A DNA stretch of 49,490 nt from Streptomyces sp. Ru72 (GTDB taxonomy: Bacteria > Actinomycetota > Actinomycetes > Streptomycetales > Streptomycetaceae). Of this stretch, positions 17,083 to 25,506 are shown one piece after another. Every line of letters starts with the position of its first letter. Position 1 is the first letter of the stretch. The notes under the pieces were generated by a model that was not told the origin of the DNA, did not search any database, and worked only from the letters and a program-made list of their open reading frames with translations. Both the position numbers and the translations under genes were made by a program. The stretch covers positions 1 through 49,490 of the forward strand of contig NZ_PQSR01000058.1 of assembly GCF_002920635.1 (NCBI RefSeq). The letters are read 5' to 3'.

Positions 17083-19596
17083 TCACAGCTGGCCGACGTC
17101 GGTGACCCGGACGACGGCGCGGCCCTCCGCGTCGGAGGCCGCGAGGTCGATCTCGGCGCTGATGCCCCAGTCGTGGTCGCCGTTCGGGTCGGCGAAGATC
17201 TGGCGGACCCGCCACAGCCCGTTCTCCGGCTCCTCATCGATGATCAGCAGCTTGGGGCCGCGGGCGTCGGGGCCGGTGCCGAGTTCGTCGTACTCGTCCC
17301 AGTACTTGTCCATGGCGGCCCCCCACGCCTCGGCGTCCCAGCCGGACTCGGCGTCCATCTCGCCGAGTTCCTCGATCTGGTCGAGGGCGGCGAGCTCCAC
17401 GCGGCGGAACATGGCGTTGCGGACCAGCACCCGGAAGGCGCGCGCGTTCGCGGTGACCGGTTTGACCTGGTCGGCCTTCTCCTGGGCTTCCTCGGCCGTC
17501 ATCTCCTCGGGGTTGGCCAGCTGCTCCCACTCGTCCAGCAGGCTGGAGTCGACCTGGCGCACCATCTCGCCGAGCCAGGCGATCAGGTCCTCCAGGTCGT
17601 CCGACTTCAGGTCGTCAGGCACGGTGTGCTCGAGGGCCTTGTAGGCACTGGCCAGGTAGCGCAGCACGATGCCCTCGGTGCGGGCCAGCTCGTAGAACGA
17701 GACGAACTCCGTGAAGGACAACGCACGCTCGTACATGTCGCGGATGACCGACTTGGGCGAGAGCGGATGGTCACCGACCCAGGGGTGGCTCTTGCGGTAG
17801 GTGTTGTACGCCTGGAAGAGCAACTCCTCCAGGGGCTTGGGGTAGGTGACGTCCTGGAGCCGCTCCATGCGCTCCTCGTAGTCGACACCGTCCGCCTTCA
17901 TCGCGGCCACGGCCTCGCCGCGCGCCTTGTTCTGCTGGGCGATGAGGATCTGACGCGGGTCGTCCAGCGTGGACTCGACGACGGAGACCATGTCGAGGGC
18001 GTAGGACGGGGACTCGGGATCGAGGAGTTCGAACGCGGCCAGCGCGAAGGTGGACAGCGGCTGGTTGAGCGCGAAGTCCTGCTGGAGATCGACGGTGAGG
18101 CGCACGATGCGGCCGGTGGCGTCCGGCTCGTCGAGCTTCTCGACGATGCCGCCGTCCAGCAGCGAGCGGTAGATCGCGATCGCCCGCCGGATGTGCCGCA
18201 GCTGCTGCTTGCGGGGCTCGTGGTTGTCCTCCAGCAGATGGCGCATCGCCTCGAAGGCGTTGCCCGGGCGGGCGATCACCGACAGCAGCATCGTGTGGGT
18301 GACCCGGAAGCGGGAGGTGAGCGGCTCCGGCTCGGAGTCGATCAGCTTCTCGAAGGTGTTCTCCGTCCAGCCGACGAAGCCTTCGGGGGCCTTCTTGCGC
18401 ACCACCTTGCGACGCTTCTTCGGGTCGTCACCGGCTTTGGCGAGTGCCTTCTCGTTCTCGATGACGTGCTCTGGCGCCTGCGCCACGACGAGGCCGGCCG
18501 TGTCGAAGCCGGCGCGCCCGGCGCGGCCCGCGATCTGGTGGAACTCCCGGGCGCGGAGGGTACGCACCCGGTTGCCGTCGTACTTGGTCAGGGCAGTGAA
18601 GAGGACGGTGCGGATGGGGACGTTGACGCCGACGCCCAGGGTGTCGGTGCCGCAGATCACCTTCAGCAGGCCGGCCTGGGCCAGTTTCTCCACCAGGCGC
18701 CGGTACTTCGGCAGCATGCCGGCGTGGTGGACGCCGATGCCGTGCCGCACGTAACGGGAGAGGTTGCGGCCGAACTTGGTGGTGAAGCGGAAGTTGCCGA
18801 TCAGCTCGGCGATCTGGTCCTTCTCCTCCCGCGAACACATGTTGATGCTCATCAGCGCCTGGGCCCGTTCCACGGCCTGCGCCTGGGTGAAGTGGACGAT
18901 GTAGACAGGAGCCTGCCGGGTCTCCAGCAGCTCGGTGAGCGTCTCGGTGAGCGGGGTGCGCCGGTACTCGTAGGAGAGCGGCACCGGGCGGGTGGCCGAG
19001 CGCACCACCGCCGTGGGGCGACCGGTGCGGCGGGTCAGGTCCTTCTCGAACATGGAGACGTCGCCGAGTGTCGCCGACATCAGGATGAACTGTGCTTGCG
19101 GCAGCTCCAGGATCGGGATCTGCCACGCCCAGCCGCGGTCACCCTCGGCGTAGAAGTGGAACTCGTCCATCACGACCTGGCCGACATCGGCCTGCCTGCC
19201 GTCACGCAGCGCGATCGACGCCAGGACCTCGGCCGTGCAGCAGATCACAGGCGCGTCGGCGTTGACGGAGGCGTCACCGGTGAGCATGCCGACGTTCTCG
19301 GTGCCGAAGAGCTTGCACAGCTCGAAGAACTTCTCCGAGACGAGTGCCTTGATCGGCGCGGTGTAGAAAGTGACCTCGTCCCGGGCGAGTGCCGCGAAGT
19401 GCGCGCCCGCGGCGATCATGCTCTTGCCGGACCCGGTGGGAGTCGACACGATCACGTTCGCTCCCGAGACCACCTCGATCAGCGCCTCCTCCTGGTGCGG
19501 ATAGAGGGTGAGCCCGCGCTCCCCGGCCCACGACTCGAAGGCTTCGTAGAGGGCGTCGGGGTCTGCGGTCTGCGGGAGCTGATCGATGAGGGTCAC
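17083..19596 (-). CDS. Ski2-like DEAD/DEAH-box RNA helicase with DUF3516-type C terminus
   Basis: The 837-residue superfamily 2 helicase has Q-like LYPHQEEAL, Walker A STPTGSGKS (51-59), Walker B DEFH (144-147), SAT (173-175) and motif VI QIAGRAGR (353-360). From about residue 440 a long C-terminal region follows that matches the DUF3516 domain of actinobacterial Ski2-like enzymes. A role in RNA processing or decay is inferred. The frame extends to 19743, but homology begins at the GTG at 19596 (MTLIDQLPQ), which has GGGG 4 nt upstream. It is divergent from the membrane hydrolase gene. Confidence 0.9.
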   Translation of the reverse strand: MTLIDQLPQTADPDALYEAFESWAGERGLTLYPHQEEALIEVVSGANVIVSTPTGSGKSMIAAGAHFAALARDEVTFYTAPIKALVSEKFFELCKLFGTENVGMLTGDASVNADAPVICCTAEVLASIALRDGRQADVGQVVMDEFHFYAEGDRGWAWQIPILELPQAQFILMSATLGDVSMFEKDLTRRTGRPTAVVRSATRPVPLSYEYRRTPLTETLTELLETRQAPVYIVHFTQAQAVERAQALMSINMCSREEKDQIAELIGNFRFTTKFGRNLSRYVRHGIGVHHAGMLPKYRRLVEKLAQAGLLKVICGTDTLGVGVNVPIRTVLFTALTKYDGNRVRTLRAREFHQIAGRAGRAGFDTAGLVVAQAPEHVIENEKALAKAGDDPKKRRKVVRKKAPEGFVGWTENTFEKLIDSEPEPLTSRFRVTHTMLLSVIARPGNAFEAMRHLLEDNHEPRKQQLRHIRRAIAIYRSLLDGGIVEKLDEPDATGRIVRLTVDLQQDFALNQPLSTFALAAFELLDPESPSYALDMVSVVESTLDDPRQILIAQQNKARGEAVAAMKADGVDYEERMERLQDVTYPKPLEELLFQAYNTYRKSHPWVGDHPLSPKSVIRDMYERALSFTEFVSFYELARTEGIVLRYLASAYKALEHTVPDDLKSDDLEDLIAWLGEMVRQVDSSLLDEWEQLANPEEMTAEEAQEKADQVKPVTANARAFRVLVRNAMFRRVELAALDQIEELGEMDAESGWDAEAWGAAMDKYWDEYDELGTGPDARGPKLLIIDEEPENGLWRVRQIFADPNGDHDWGISAEIDLAASDAEGRAVVRVTDVGQL

Positions 19597-19671
19597 GTCC
19601 CCATCTTGCCTGCCCTCGCGCCCGATGAGGGAATCGGCTGCCGACCCGAAGATCTTGGACGCTACGCTGTG

Positions 19672-19692
19672 GCGCCGACAGTACGTCGGCGC
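19672..19692. repeat. Perfect 8-bp inverted repeat in the helicase/membrane-hydrolase divergent region
   Basis: GCGCCGAC (19672-19679), spacer AGTAC, GTCGGCGC (19685-19692). It lies between the divergent starts at 19596 and 19742, just after a TACGCT that could be a -10 element (19663-19668). The size fits a dimeric repressor site; an RNA hairpin in the 5' leader is equally possible. Confidence 0.45.
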
Positions 19693-19741
19693 ACACGGAC
19701 AACTGGACAGCGCTACAAGAGGAATGGGGCGGGATGCGGCC

Positions 19742-20536
19742 ATGATGGGACCAGCACACTCACTGTCGGGGGCCGCGGCCTGGCTCGGGGTGGGAGCGGC
19801 CGCCGCAGCGTCGGGTCATCCGATGCCCTGGCCGGTCCTTCTCGTCGGTGCGCTGATCTGCGCCGGTGCCGCGCTTGCCCCCGATCTGGATCACAAGGCG
19901 GCCACCATCTCTCGGGCGTTCGGCCCCCTCTCCCGCTGGATCTGCGAGATCGTCGACAAGCTGTCGTACGCCGTCTACAAGGCGACCAGGAAACCGGGCG
20001 ATGCTCGCCGGTCGGGCGGTCACCGTACGCTCACGCATACCTGGCTGTGGGCGGTGCTGATCGGGACGGGAACGGCCGTGGCGGCCGTGACGGGCGGCCG
20101 CTGGACGGTCCTGGCCATCCTCTTCGCGCACATGGTGCTGGCCATCGAGGGACTGCTGTGGCGGGCGGCGCGCGGCTCGAGCAGCGATGTGCTGGTGTGG
20201 TTGCTGGCCGCGACCAGCGCGTGGATTCTGGCCGGCATACTCGACAAACCGGGCAACGGTGCGAACTGGCTGTTCACGGCTCCGAACCAGCACTACCTGT
20301 GGCTCGGCCTGCCGATCGTCCTCGGCGCCCTGGTGCACGACATCGGGGACGCGCTGACGGTGTCCGGCTGCCCGATCCTGTGGCCGATACCCGTGGGCCG
20401 CAAGCGCTGGTACCCGCTGGGCCCGCCGAAGGCGCTGCGGTTCCGGGCGGGCAGCTGGGTCGAGCTGAAGGTTCTGATGCCGGCGTTCATGCTGCTGGGC
20501 GGGGTGGGCTGCGCGGCGGCGCTCAACGTCATCTGA
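19742..20536 (+). CDS. YdjM-type membrane-bound metal-dependent hydrolase
   Basis: The 264-residue integral membrane protein belongs to the LexA-binding inner-membrane hydrolase (YdjM) family. Markers are the N-terminal GPAHSLSGAAAW, APDLDHKAATISRAFGPLSRW (with D-x-D-H), GGHRTLTHTWLW (with HRTLTH) and VHDIGDALTVSGCPILWPI. The His/Asp residues suggest a metal site at the membrane face; the reaction is not established. ATG codons at 19742 and 19745 are equally possible, and an upstream ATG at 19724 would add six residues. Confidence 0.85.
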   Translation: MMGPAHSLSGAAAWLGVGAAAAASGHPMPWPVLLVGALICAGAALAPDLDHKAATISRAFGPLSRWICEIVDKLSYAVYKATRKPGDARRSGGHRTLTHTWLWAVLIGTGTAVAAVTGGRWTVLAILFAHMVLAIEGLLWRAARGSSSDVLVWLLAATSAWILAGILDKPGNGANWLFTAPNQHYLWLGLPIVLGALVHDIGDALTVSGCPILWPIPVGRKRWYPLGPPKALRFRAGSWVELKVLMPAFMLLGGVGCAAALNVI

Positions 20537-20577
20537 GGGCGGCTGTGGGGCGACGGCCGTTCGACGGGTGCGGCAGC

Positions 20578-20850
20578 CTACCGGCCGGAGTCGCCGTCTG
20601 CTCCCTTCCCCCTGGCGTAGCGCCGCTCGAACCGGGCGATGCGCCCCTCCGTGTCCACCGTGCGGGCCTTGCCCGTGTAGAAGGGGTGGCTTTCGGAGGA
20701 GATCTCGACGTCCACCACCGGATACGTCGCACCGTCGTCCCACTCGATGGTCTGGTCACTGGTCGCGGTGGACCGGGTGAGGAAGGCGTAGCCGGCGGCG
20801 CGGTCGCGGAAGACGACGGGGCGGTAGTCGGGGTGCTTGTCCTGCTGCAT
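20578..20850 (-). CDS. rpmE2: Ribosomal protein L31 type B (cysteine-free paralogue)
   Basis: The 90-residue protein shows the L31B pattern: MQQDKHPDYRPVVFRDRAAGYAFLTRST, then YPVVDVEISSESHPFYTGK and a basic tail. It contains no cysteine, so it cannot bind zinc, unlike primary L31. Such paralogues replace the zinc form under zinc starvation and are usually repressed by Zur. I see no convincing Zur box here, and the gene sits 36 bp downstream of a DUF5709 gene on the same strand, so it may share that transcript. GGAGG lies 4 nt before the ATG. Confidence 0.95.
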   Translation of the reverse strand: MQQDKHPDYRPVVFRDRAAGYAFLTRSTATSDQTIEWDDGATYPVVDVEISSESHPFYTGKARTVDTEGRIARFERRYARGKGADGDSGR

Positions 20851-20886
20851 GGGGCCTCCTTGTGTGGCGCGTGCGGCGGGTGGCGT

Positions 20887-21357
20887 TCAGCCGGGCAGCG
20901 TGTCCTCGTCGACGATGTGCACGGCCGCCTCCTCGGCCGAGGCCGCCGCGCCGTCGATGCCGACGTCTGTGGCGACCAGTCCGTTCTCCTCGTCCTCGTG
21001 CGCCCCTTCGTCCGGGGCGACGAGACGACCGGAGCGGGCATCGCCGACCTCGTTGTCCAGGGGTTCCCCGTCACCGTCGGGCCAGTCCCCGATGCCGTCG
21101 TCGTCCGGGACGGAGATGTCCGGGATCTCCTCGGCGAGCCGCTGGTCCAGGGTTTCTCCCTGATGCCGCTCGGCCGCGGTCACGCCCACGTGCTCCACCG
21201 CCCAGGGCCGCTCGGGCGGCGACCAGCCCCGGTCGAGCGGGTTGGTGACGCCGTCGCTCTCCAGGGTGTCCTCGGCGTCGAGCAGCCCAGCGTCGTCCTG
21301 CACCTCGGATCCGTCGGGCTGGTAGACGTCGTCGCCCCATCCCTCGGTGCTGTCCAC
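20887..21357 (-). CDS. DUF5709 family protein
   Basis: The 156-residue, highly acidic, probably disordered protein shows the DUF5709 pattern: DDVYQPDGSEVQDDAGLLDAEDTLESDGV, LDRGWSPPERPW and GETLDQRLAEE. Function is unknown. The GTG at 21357 has GGAGG 6 nt upstream. It is upstream of rpmE2 on the same strand. Confidence 0.85.
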   Translation of the reverse strand: MDSTEGWGDDVYQPDGSEVQDDAGLLDAEDTLESDGVTNPLDRGWSPPERPWAVEHVGVTAAERHQGETLDQRLAEEIPDISVPDDDGIGDWPDGDGEPLDNEVGDARSGRLVAPDEGAHEDEENGLVATDVGIDGAAASAEEAAVHIVDEDTLPG

Positions 21358-21707
21358 AGATACCTCCAGGTGGTGGGACGGAACCGATTGCCGCCATGCA
21401 CGCGTCGCGGACGCGGGGGACCGGTCGGACGGGCCACGCCCTCCCGACCCAGACGGTTCCGGCACGTCCCCCGGGCCGGTGCCACCTCCAGCCTTCCACC
21501 CCGCGTCGGAACCGCGCAACGGCAGCCGGACAGCGGCGGGGAAAGGCCGGGAGAGGCGTCCGTGAGCGGGCGGACCGGCGCGCCCGCGACGGCAGCGGTC
21601 CTCGCGGCCGACCGCCCGCCCGGCCGCCGATCCGAGGCCACGGACGCCCGCCCGGACCGCCGATCCGAGGCCGCCTGCCCCGGACCGCCGCGGGGCGGGA
21701 CCCGAGG
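21358..21707. other. 350-bp region without a supported gene, containing a 16-bp direct repeat
   Basis: CCGCCGATCCGAGGCC occurs at 21624-21639 and again at 21657-21672 in very GC-rich DNA. Open frames here are compositional; none has a ribosome site plus recognisable product. The left end should hold the promoter of the DUF5709 gene; the right end lies downstream of the ABC pair. Confidence 0.5.
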
Positions 21708-23489
21708 TCACCCGTGCCAGGAGCGCCACAGCGCCGCATACGCCCCGTCGGCGGCGACCAACTCCTCGTGGCTGCCCAGCTCGCTGATCCGCCCGTTTTC
21801 GACGACGGCGATGACGTCCGCGTCGTGAGCGGTGTGCAGCCGATGCGCGATGGCGACGACCGTGCGGCCGTCCAGCACACGGGCCAGGGAGCGCTCCAGA
21901 TGGCGGGCCGCCCGCGGGTCGAGCAGGGATGTGGCCTCGTCCAGGACCAGCGTGTGCGGGTCGGCGAGTACCAGCCGGGCCAGCGCGATCTGCTGCGCCT
22001 GTGCCGGGGTGAGCGCCAGACCACCGGAGCCGACCTCGGTGTCCAGCCCGTCGTCCAGGGCACGCGCCCAGTCGTCGGCGTCCACAGCTGCGAGGGCGGC
22101 CCACAGCTCGGCGTCGACGGCGTCCGTCCGGGCCAGCAGCAGGTTGTCGCGCAAGGAGCCCACGAAGACATGGTGCTCCTGGTTGACCAGGGCCACGTGC
22201 GAGCGCACCCGCTCGGCGGACATCCGCGACAGTTCCGCACCGCCGAGGGTGACGCGGCCCTCCCGGGGGGCATAGATGCCGGCGAGCAGCCGGCCGAGCG
22301 TCGACTTGCCCGCGCCGGACGGGCCGACCAGGGCAAGTCGGGTGCCGGGCGCCACCTGCAGGGAGACCTTGTGCAGCACGTCGACGCCCGCGCGGTAGCC
22401 GAAACGCACCTCCTCGGCGGCCACGTCACGGCCGTCGGGCGCCAGGGAGGTGTCGCCCGCGTCCGGCTCGATCTCGCGGACCCCGACCAGCCGGGCCAGC
22501 GACACCTGGGCCACCTGCAGTTCGTCGTACCACCGCAGGATCAGCCCCACCGGGTCGACGAGCATCTGAGCGATGAGCGCGCCGGTCGTCAGCTGCCCGA
22601 TGTCGATCCAGCCCTGCAGGACGAACACCCCGCCGATCAACAGGACCGAGGTCAGGACGGTGACGTGCGTGACGTTGATGACCGGAAAGAGGACCGACCG
22701 CAGCCAGAGGGTGTAGCGCTCCCAGGCGGTCCACTCCTTCACCCGCTGGTCCGACAGCTCGATGCGCCGGTCGCCGAGGCGGTGGGCCTCGACGGTGCGC
22801 CCCGCATCCACGGTCTCGGCGAGGACCGCGGCCACGGCGGCGTACCCGGCGGCTTCGGAGCGGTAGGCGGACGGGGCGCGTTTGAAGTACCAGCGGCAGC
22901 CGATCACCAGCAGCGGTACCGCGAGGAGGACGGCCGGTGCCAGCGGCGGGGCCGTGACGGTGAGGCCGCCGAGCAGCAGTGCGGCCCAGACCACACCGAT
23001 GGCCAGCTGCGGCACGGCCTCACGCATGGCGTTGGCGAGCCGGTCGATGTCGGTGGTGATCCGGGACAGCAGGTCGCCGGTCCCGGCCCGCTCCAGGACG
23101 CCCGGCGGCAGCCTCACGGACCGTACGAGGAAGTCCTCGCGCAGGTCGGCCAGCATCCGCTCACCGAGCACGGCGCCCTGCAGCCGCACCAGGCGTACGA
23201 AAACCGCCTGGACGAGGAGCGCGACGACGAACAGCGCGACGGTGCGTTCCAGATGGAGTTCGCGGACGCCGTCCGAGATGCGTTCCACGAGCCCGCCCAG
23301 CAGGTACGGGCCAGCCATCGAGGCGACCACGGAGACCGTGTTCACGGCGATGAGCAGCAGGAAGGGGCGGCGGTGCCGGCGGAACAGTTCGGCCACGTAG
23401 GCGCGTACGGTCTCCGGGGCACCGACGGGCAGCGTGGTCGCCGTCGTCGGGGCCGCCGGGTCGTACGCCGGTGGCGCCACGCCGATCAT
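21708..23489 (-). CDS. ABC exporter half-transporter A (intact Walker A, degenerate signature)
   Basis: The 593-residue protein has an N-terminal six-helix exporter membrane domain (about 40-320) and a C-terminal ATPase domain. Walker A GPSGAGKST is complete (389-397, K395), Walker B is LVLDEA with E518, and the H loop is AHRLHT with H549. However the ABC signature LSGGQ is replaced by LTPAQ (493-497). The start ATG overlaps the stop of the upstream half-transporter gene (ATGA), so the two are translationally coupled and almost surely form a heterodimer. Substrate unknown; export of a lipid, peptide or drug is the usual role. Confidence 0.92.
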   Translation of the reverse strand: MIGVAPPAYDPAAPTTATTLPVGAPETVRAYVAELFRRHRRPFLLLIAVNTVSVVASMAGPYLLGGLVERISDGVRELHLERTVALFVVALLVQAVFVRLVRLQGAVLGERMLADLREDFLVRSVRLPPGVLERAGTGDLLSRITTDIDRLANAMREAVPQLAIGVVWAALLLGGLTVTAPPLAPAVLLAVPLLVIGCRWYFKRAPSAYRSEAAGYAAVAAVLAETVDAGRTVEAHRLGDRRIELSDQRVKEWTAWERYTLWLRSVLFPVINVTHVTVLTSVLLIGGVFVLQGWIDIGQLTTGALIAQMLVDPVGLILRWYDELQVAQVSLARLVGVREIEPDAGDTSLAPDGRDVAAEEVRFGYRAGVDVLHKVSLQVAPGTRLALVGPSGAGKSTLGRLLAGIYAPREGRVTLGGAELSRMSAERVRSHVALVNQEHHVFVGSLRDNLLLARTDAVDAELWAALAAVDADDWARALDDGLDTEVGSGGLALTPAQAQQIALARLVLADPHTLVLDEATSLLDPRAARHLERSLARVLDGRTVVAIAHRLHTAHDADVIAVVENGRISELGSHEELVAADGAYAALWRSWHG

Positions 23490-25294
23490 GCGGTCTCCTC
23501 GATCTCTTCCAGGTCTTCCAGCTCGTGCAGTTCGGCCAGGACGTCGGCGCGCGCGGCGGCCTCGTCGTCGGTCTCGCGGGTGACGACCGAGCGGTACCGG
23601 GGTTCGGCGTGCACCAGTTCGCGATGCAGGCCGACCGCCGCGACCTCTCCCTCGTGCACCAGTACCACCCGGTCCGCACGGTCCAGGAGCAGGGGCGAGG
23701 AGGTGAGCACGACCGTCGTGCGACCCGCCCGCAGGCGGCGGATCCCCTCGGCGATGCGTGCCTCGGTGTGCGAGTCGACGGCGGACGTCGGCTCGTCCAG
23801 GACCAGCACCTGCGGGTCCGTGATGAGCGACCGGGCCAGGGCGAGCCGCTGGCGTTGGCCGCCGGACAGGGACCGGCCGCGTTCGGTGATCCGTGCGTCC
23901 ATCGGGTCGTCGGTGTCCGTCGTCCCCTCCACGAGCGCGTCCAGGACATCACCGCACTGCGCGGCGGCGAGCGCCTCCTCGGCGCCGACCTGACCGGAGG
24001 CGGGCACGTCGAGCAGGTCGCGCAGGGAGCCGGACAGCAGCACCGGATCCTTGTCCTGGACGAGGACGGCGGTACGGGCCGTCTGGAGCGGCAGCTCGTC
24101 CAGCGGGACGCCGCCCAGCAGCACCGAGGTCCCTTCCTCCGCTGGGTGTCCGCCCAGCCGTTCGGCCAGCACGCCCGCCGCGTCCGGGTCGCCGCACACG
24201 ACGGCGGTGAACTGCCCCGCAGGCGCGAGCAGGCCGGTCCGCGGGTCGTACAGGTCCCCTGCCGGCAGGCTCGCCTCACGGGAGCCCGCGGCGTCCGTGG
24301 CGCGCTCCAGGGACAGCACCCGGGCCGCGCGCCGGGCGGACGGCCGCGAGAAGGAGTACGCCATGGCGATCTCCTCGAAGTGCTGCAGCGGGTAGGTGAG
24401 CAGCATGACCGCGCTGTACACGGTCACCAGCTCGCCGACCGCGATACGCCCCTCATGGGCCAACTGGACACCGCGCCAGACGAGCGCGATCACCAGCAGC
24501 CCCGGCATCAGCACCTGGATCGCCGCGATCAGCGACCACATGCGGGCACTGCGCACGGCCGCGGTGCGGACTTCTTGGGAGGCCCGGCGGTAGCGCTCCA
24601 GGAACAGTTCCTCGCCGCCGATGCCGCGCAGCACCCGCAGGCCCGCGACGGTGTCCGAGGCCAGTTCGGTGGCGCGGCCCGCCTTCTCGCGCTGGACGTC
24701 GGCGCGCCGGGTCGCCCTGGGCAGCAGCGGCAGCACGGTGAGCGCCAGCGCCGGCACGCCCACCGCCACGATGACGCCGAGCGCGGGCTGGTAGACGACG
24801 AGCGCGACGCAGACCGCGACGACGGTGAGCGCGGCCGCGCTGAACCGCGAGACGGCCTCCACGAACCAGCCGATCTTCTCGACGTCACCGGTGGAGACCG
24901 CGACGACCTCACCGGCCGCCACCCGCCGGGTCAGGGCGGAGCCGAGCAGGGCTGTCCTGCGTGCCAGGAGCTGCTGGACCCGCGCGGCGGCGGTGATCCA
25001 GTTGGTGACCGCCGTGCGGTGCAGCATGGTGTCGCCCAGCGCGATACCGGCCCCGCACAGCAGGAGCAGTCCGCCCGTCAGAGCGAGCCGGGCGCCCGAC
25101 CGGTCGACGACGGCCTGGACGGCGAGACCGACGCAGAAGGGCAGCCCGCAGACGGACAGGAAGTGCAGCAGCCCCCACGCCAGGGACTTCAGTTGCCCGC
25201 CCAGTTGGTTCCGGCCGAGCCACCACAGGAATCGGGGACCCGAGCGTGCGTCAGGCACACCCGGGTCGGGATACGGAAGGTCGTGAATCTGCAT
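23486..25294 (-). CDS. ABC exporter half-transporter B (no Walker A, intact signature)
   Basis: The 602-residue half-transporter has its membrane domain at about 35-310 and its ATPase domain at 340-560. At the Walker A position it reads AVVCGDPDAAGVLAE (about 364-378), so the glycine-rich loop and the invariant Lys/Ser-Thr are gone. The H-loop position reads LTSSPLLL (no His). In contrast the signature is perfect (LSGGQRQR, 476-483) and Walker B is LVLDEP with E501. With its coupled partner this gives one canonical and one dead ATP site. The start ATG at 25294 (MQIHDLPYP) has GGGA 6 nt upstream; the frame extends upstream without homology. Confidence 0.92.
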   Translation of the reverse strand: MQIHDLPYPDPGVPDARSGPRFLWWLGRNQLGGQLKSLAWGLLHFLSVCGLPFCVGLAVQAVVDRSGARLALTGGLLLLCGAGIALGDTMLHRTAVTNWITAAARVQQLLARRTALLGSALTRRVAAGEVVAVSTGDVEKIGWFVEAVSRFSAAALTVVAVCVALVVYQPALGVIVAVGVPALALTVLPLLPRATRRADVQREKAGRATELASDTVAGLRVLRGIGGEELFLERYRRASQEVRTAAVRSARMWSLIAAIQVLMPGLLVIALVWRGVQLAHEGRIAVGELVTVYSAVMLLTYPLQHFEEIAMAYSFSRPSARRAARVLSLERATDAAGSREASLPAGDLYDPRTGLLAPAGQFTAVVCGDPDAAGVLAERLGGHPAEEGTSVLLGGVPLDELPLQTARTAVLVQDKDPVLLSGSLRDLLDVPASGQVGAEEALAAAQCGDVLDALVEGTTDTDDPMDARITERGRSLSGGQRQRLALARSLITDPQVLVLDEPTSAVDSHTEARIAEGIRRLRAGRTTVVLTSSPLLLDRADRVVLVHEGEVAAVGLHRELVHAEPRYRSVVTRETDDEAAARADVLAELHELEDLEEIEETA

Positions 25295-25506
25295 GACGTC
25301 CCAGTGGCTCGTGTCAATGGAAACGGGTGGTGGGGCAGGCCGGGGCAGTCTGAGGGTCCGACGCCTGCCCGTGACAAGCCGTGACAGCGTCGCGTCGGAA
25401 CGCGCTCGGAAGCAAACGGTTTTCCGGCCGCGCAGACGAGAACCGGACCCCGCCGCTGCGTGCGGCCGAATGGCAGACATCCGGACGGAAGGGTCTGGAA
25501 AGCGAT

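Noticed and set aside
21624..21672. Two 16-bp direct repeats considered as att sites or a transposon footprint
   Set aside because: Only 33 bp apart start to start, with no integrase, transposase or tRNA nearby; more likely simple-sequence drift in GC-rich DNA.
16756..21828. A 1690-codon open frame on the plus strand
   Set aside because: It runs antisense through tesB and the helicase and across other genes. Its product is low-complexity and it exists only because GC-rich third positions remove stop codons on the opposite strand.
21396..23993. An 865-codon open frame on the plus strand opposite the ABC exporter genes
   Set aside because: Antisense shadow with no domain; the minus-strand genes are unmistakable.
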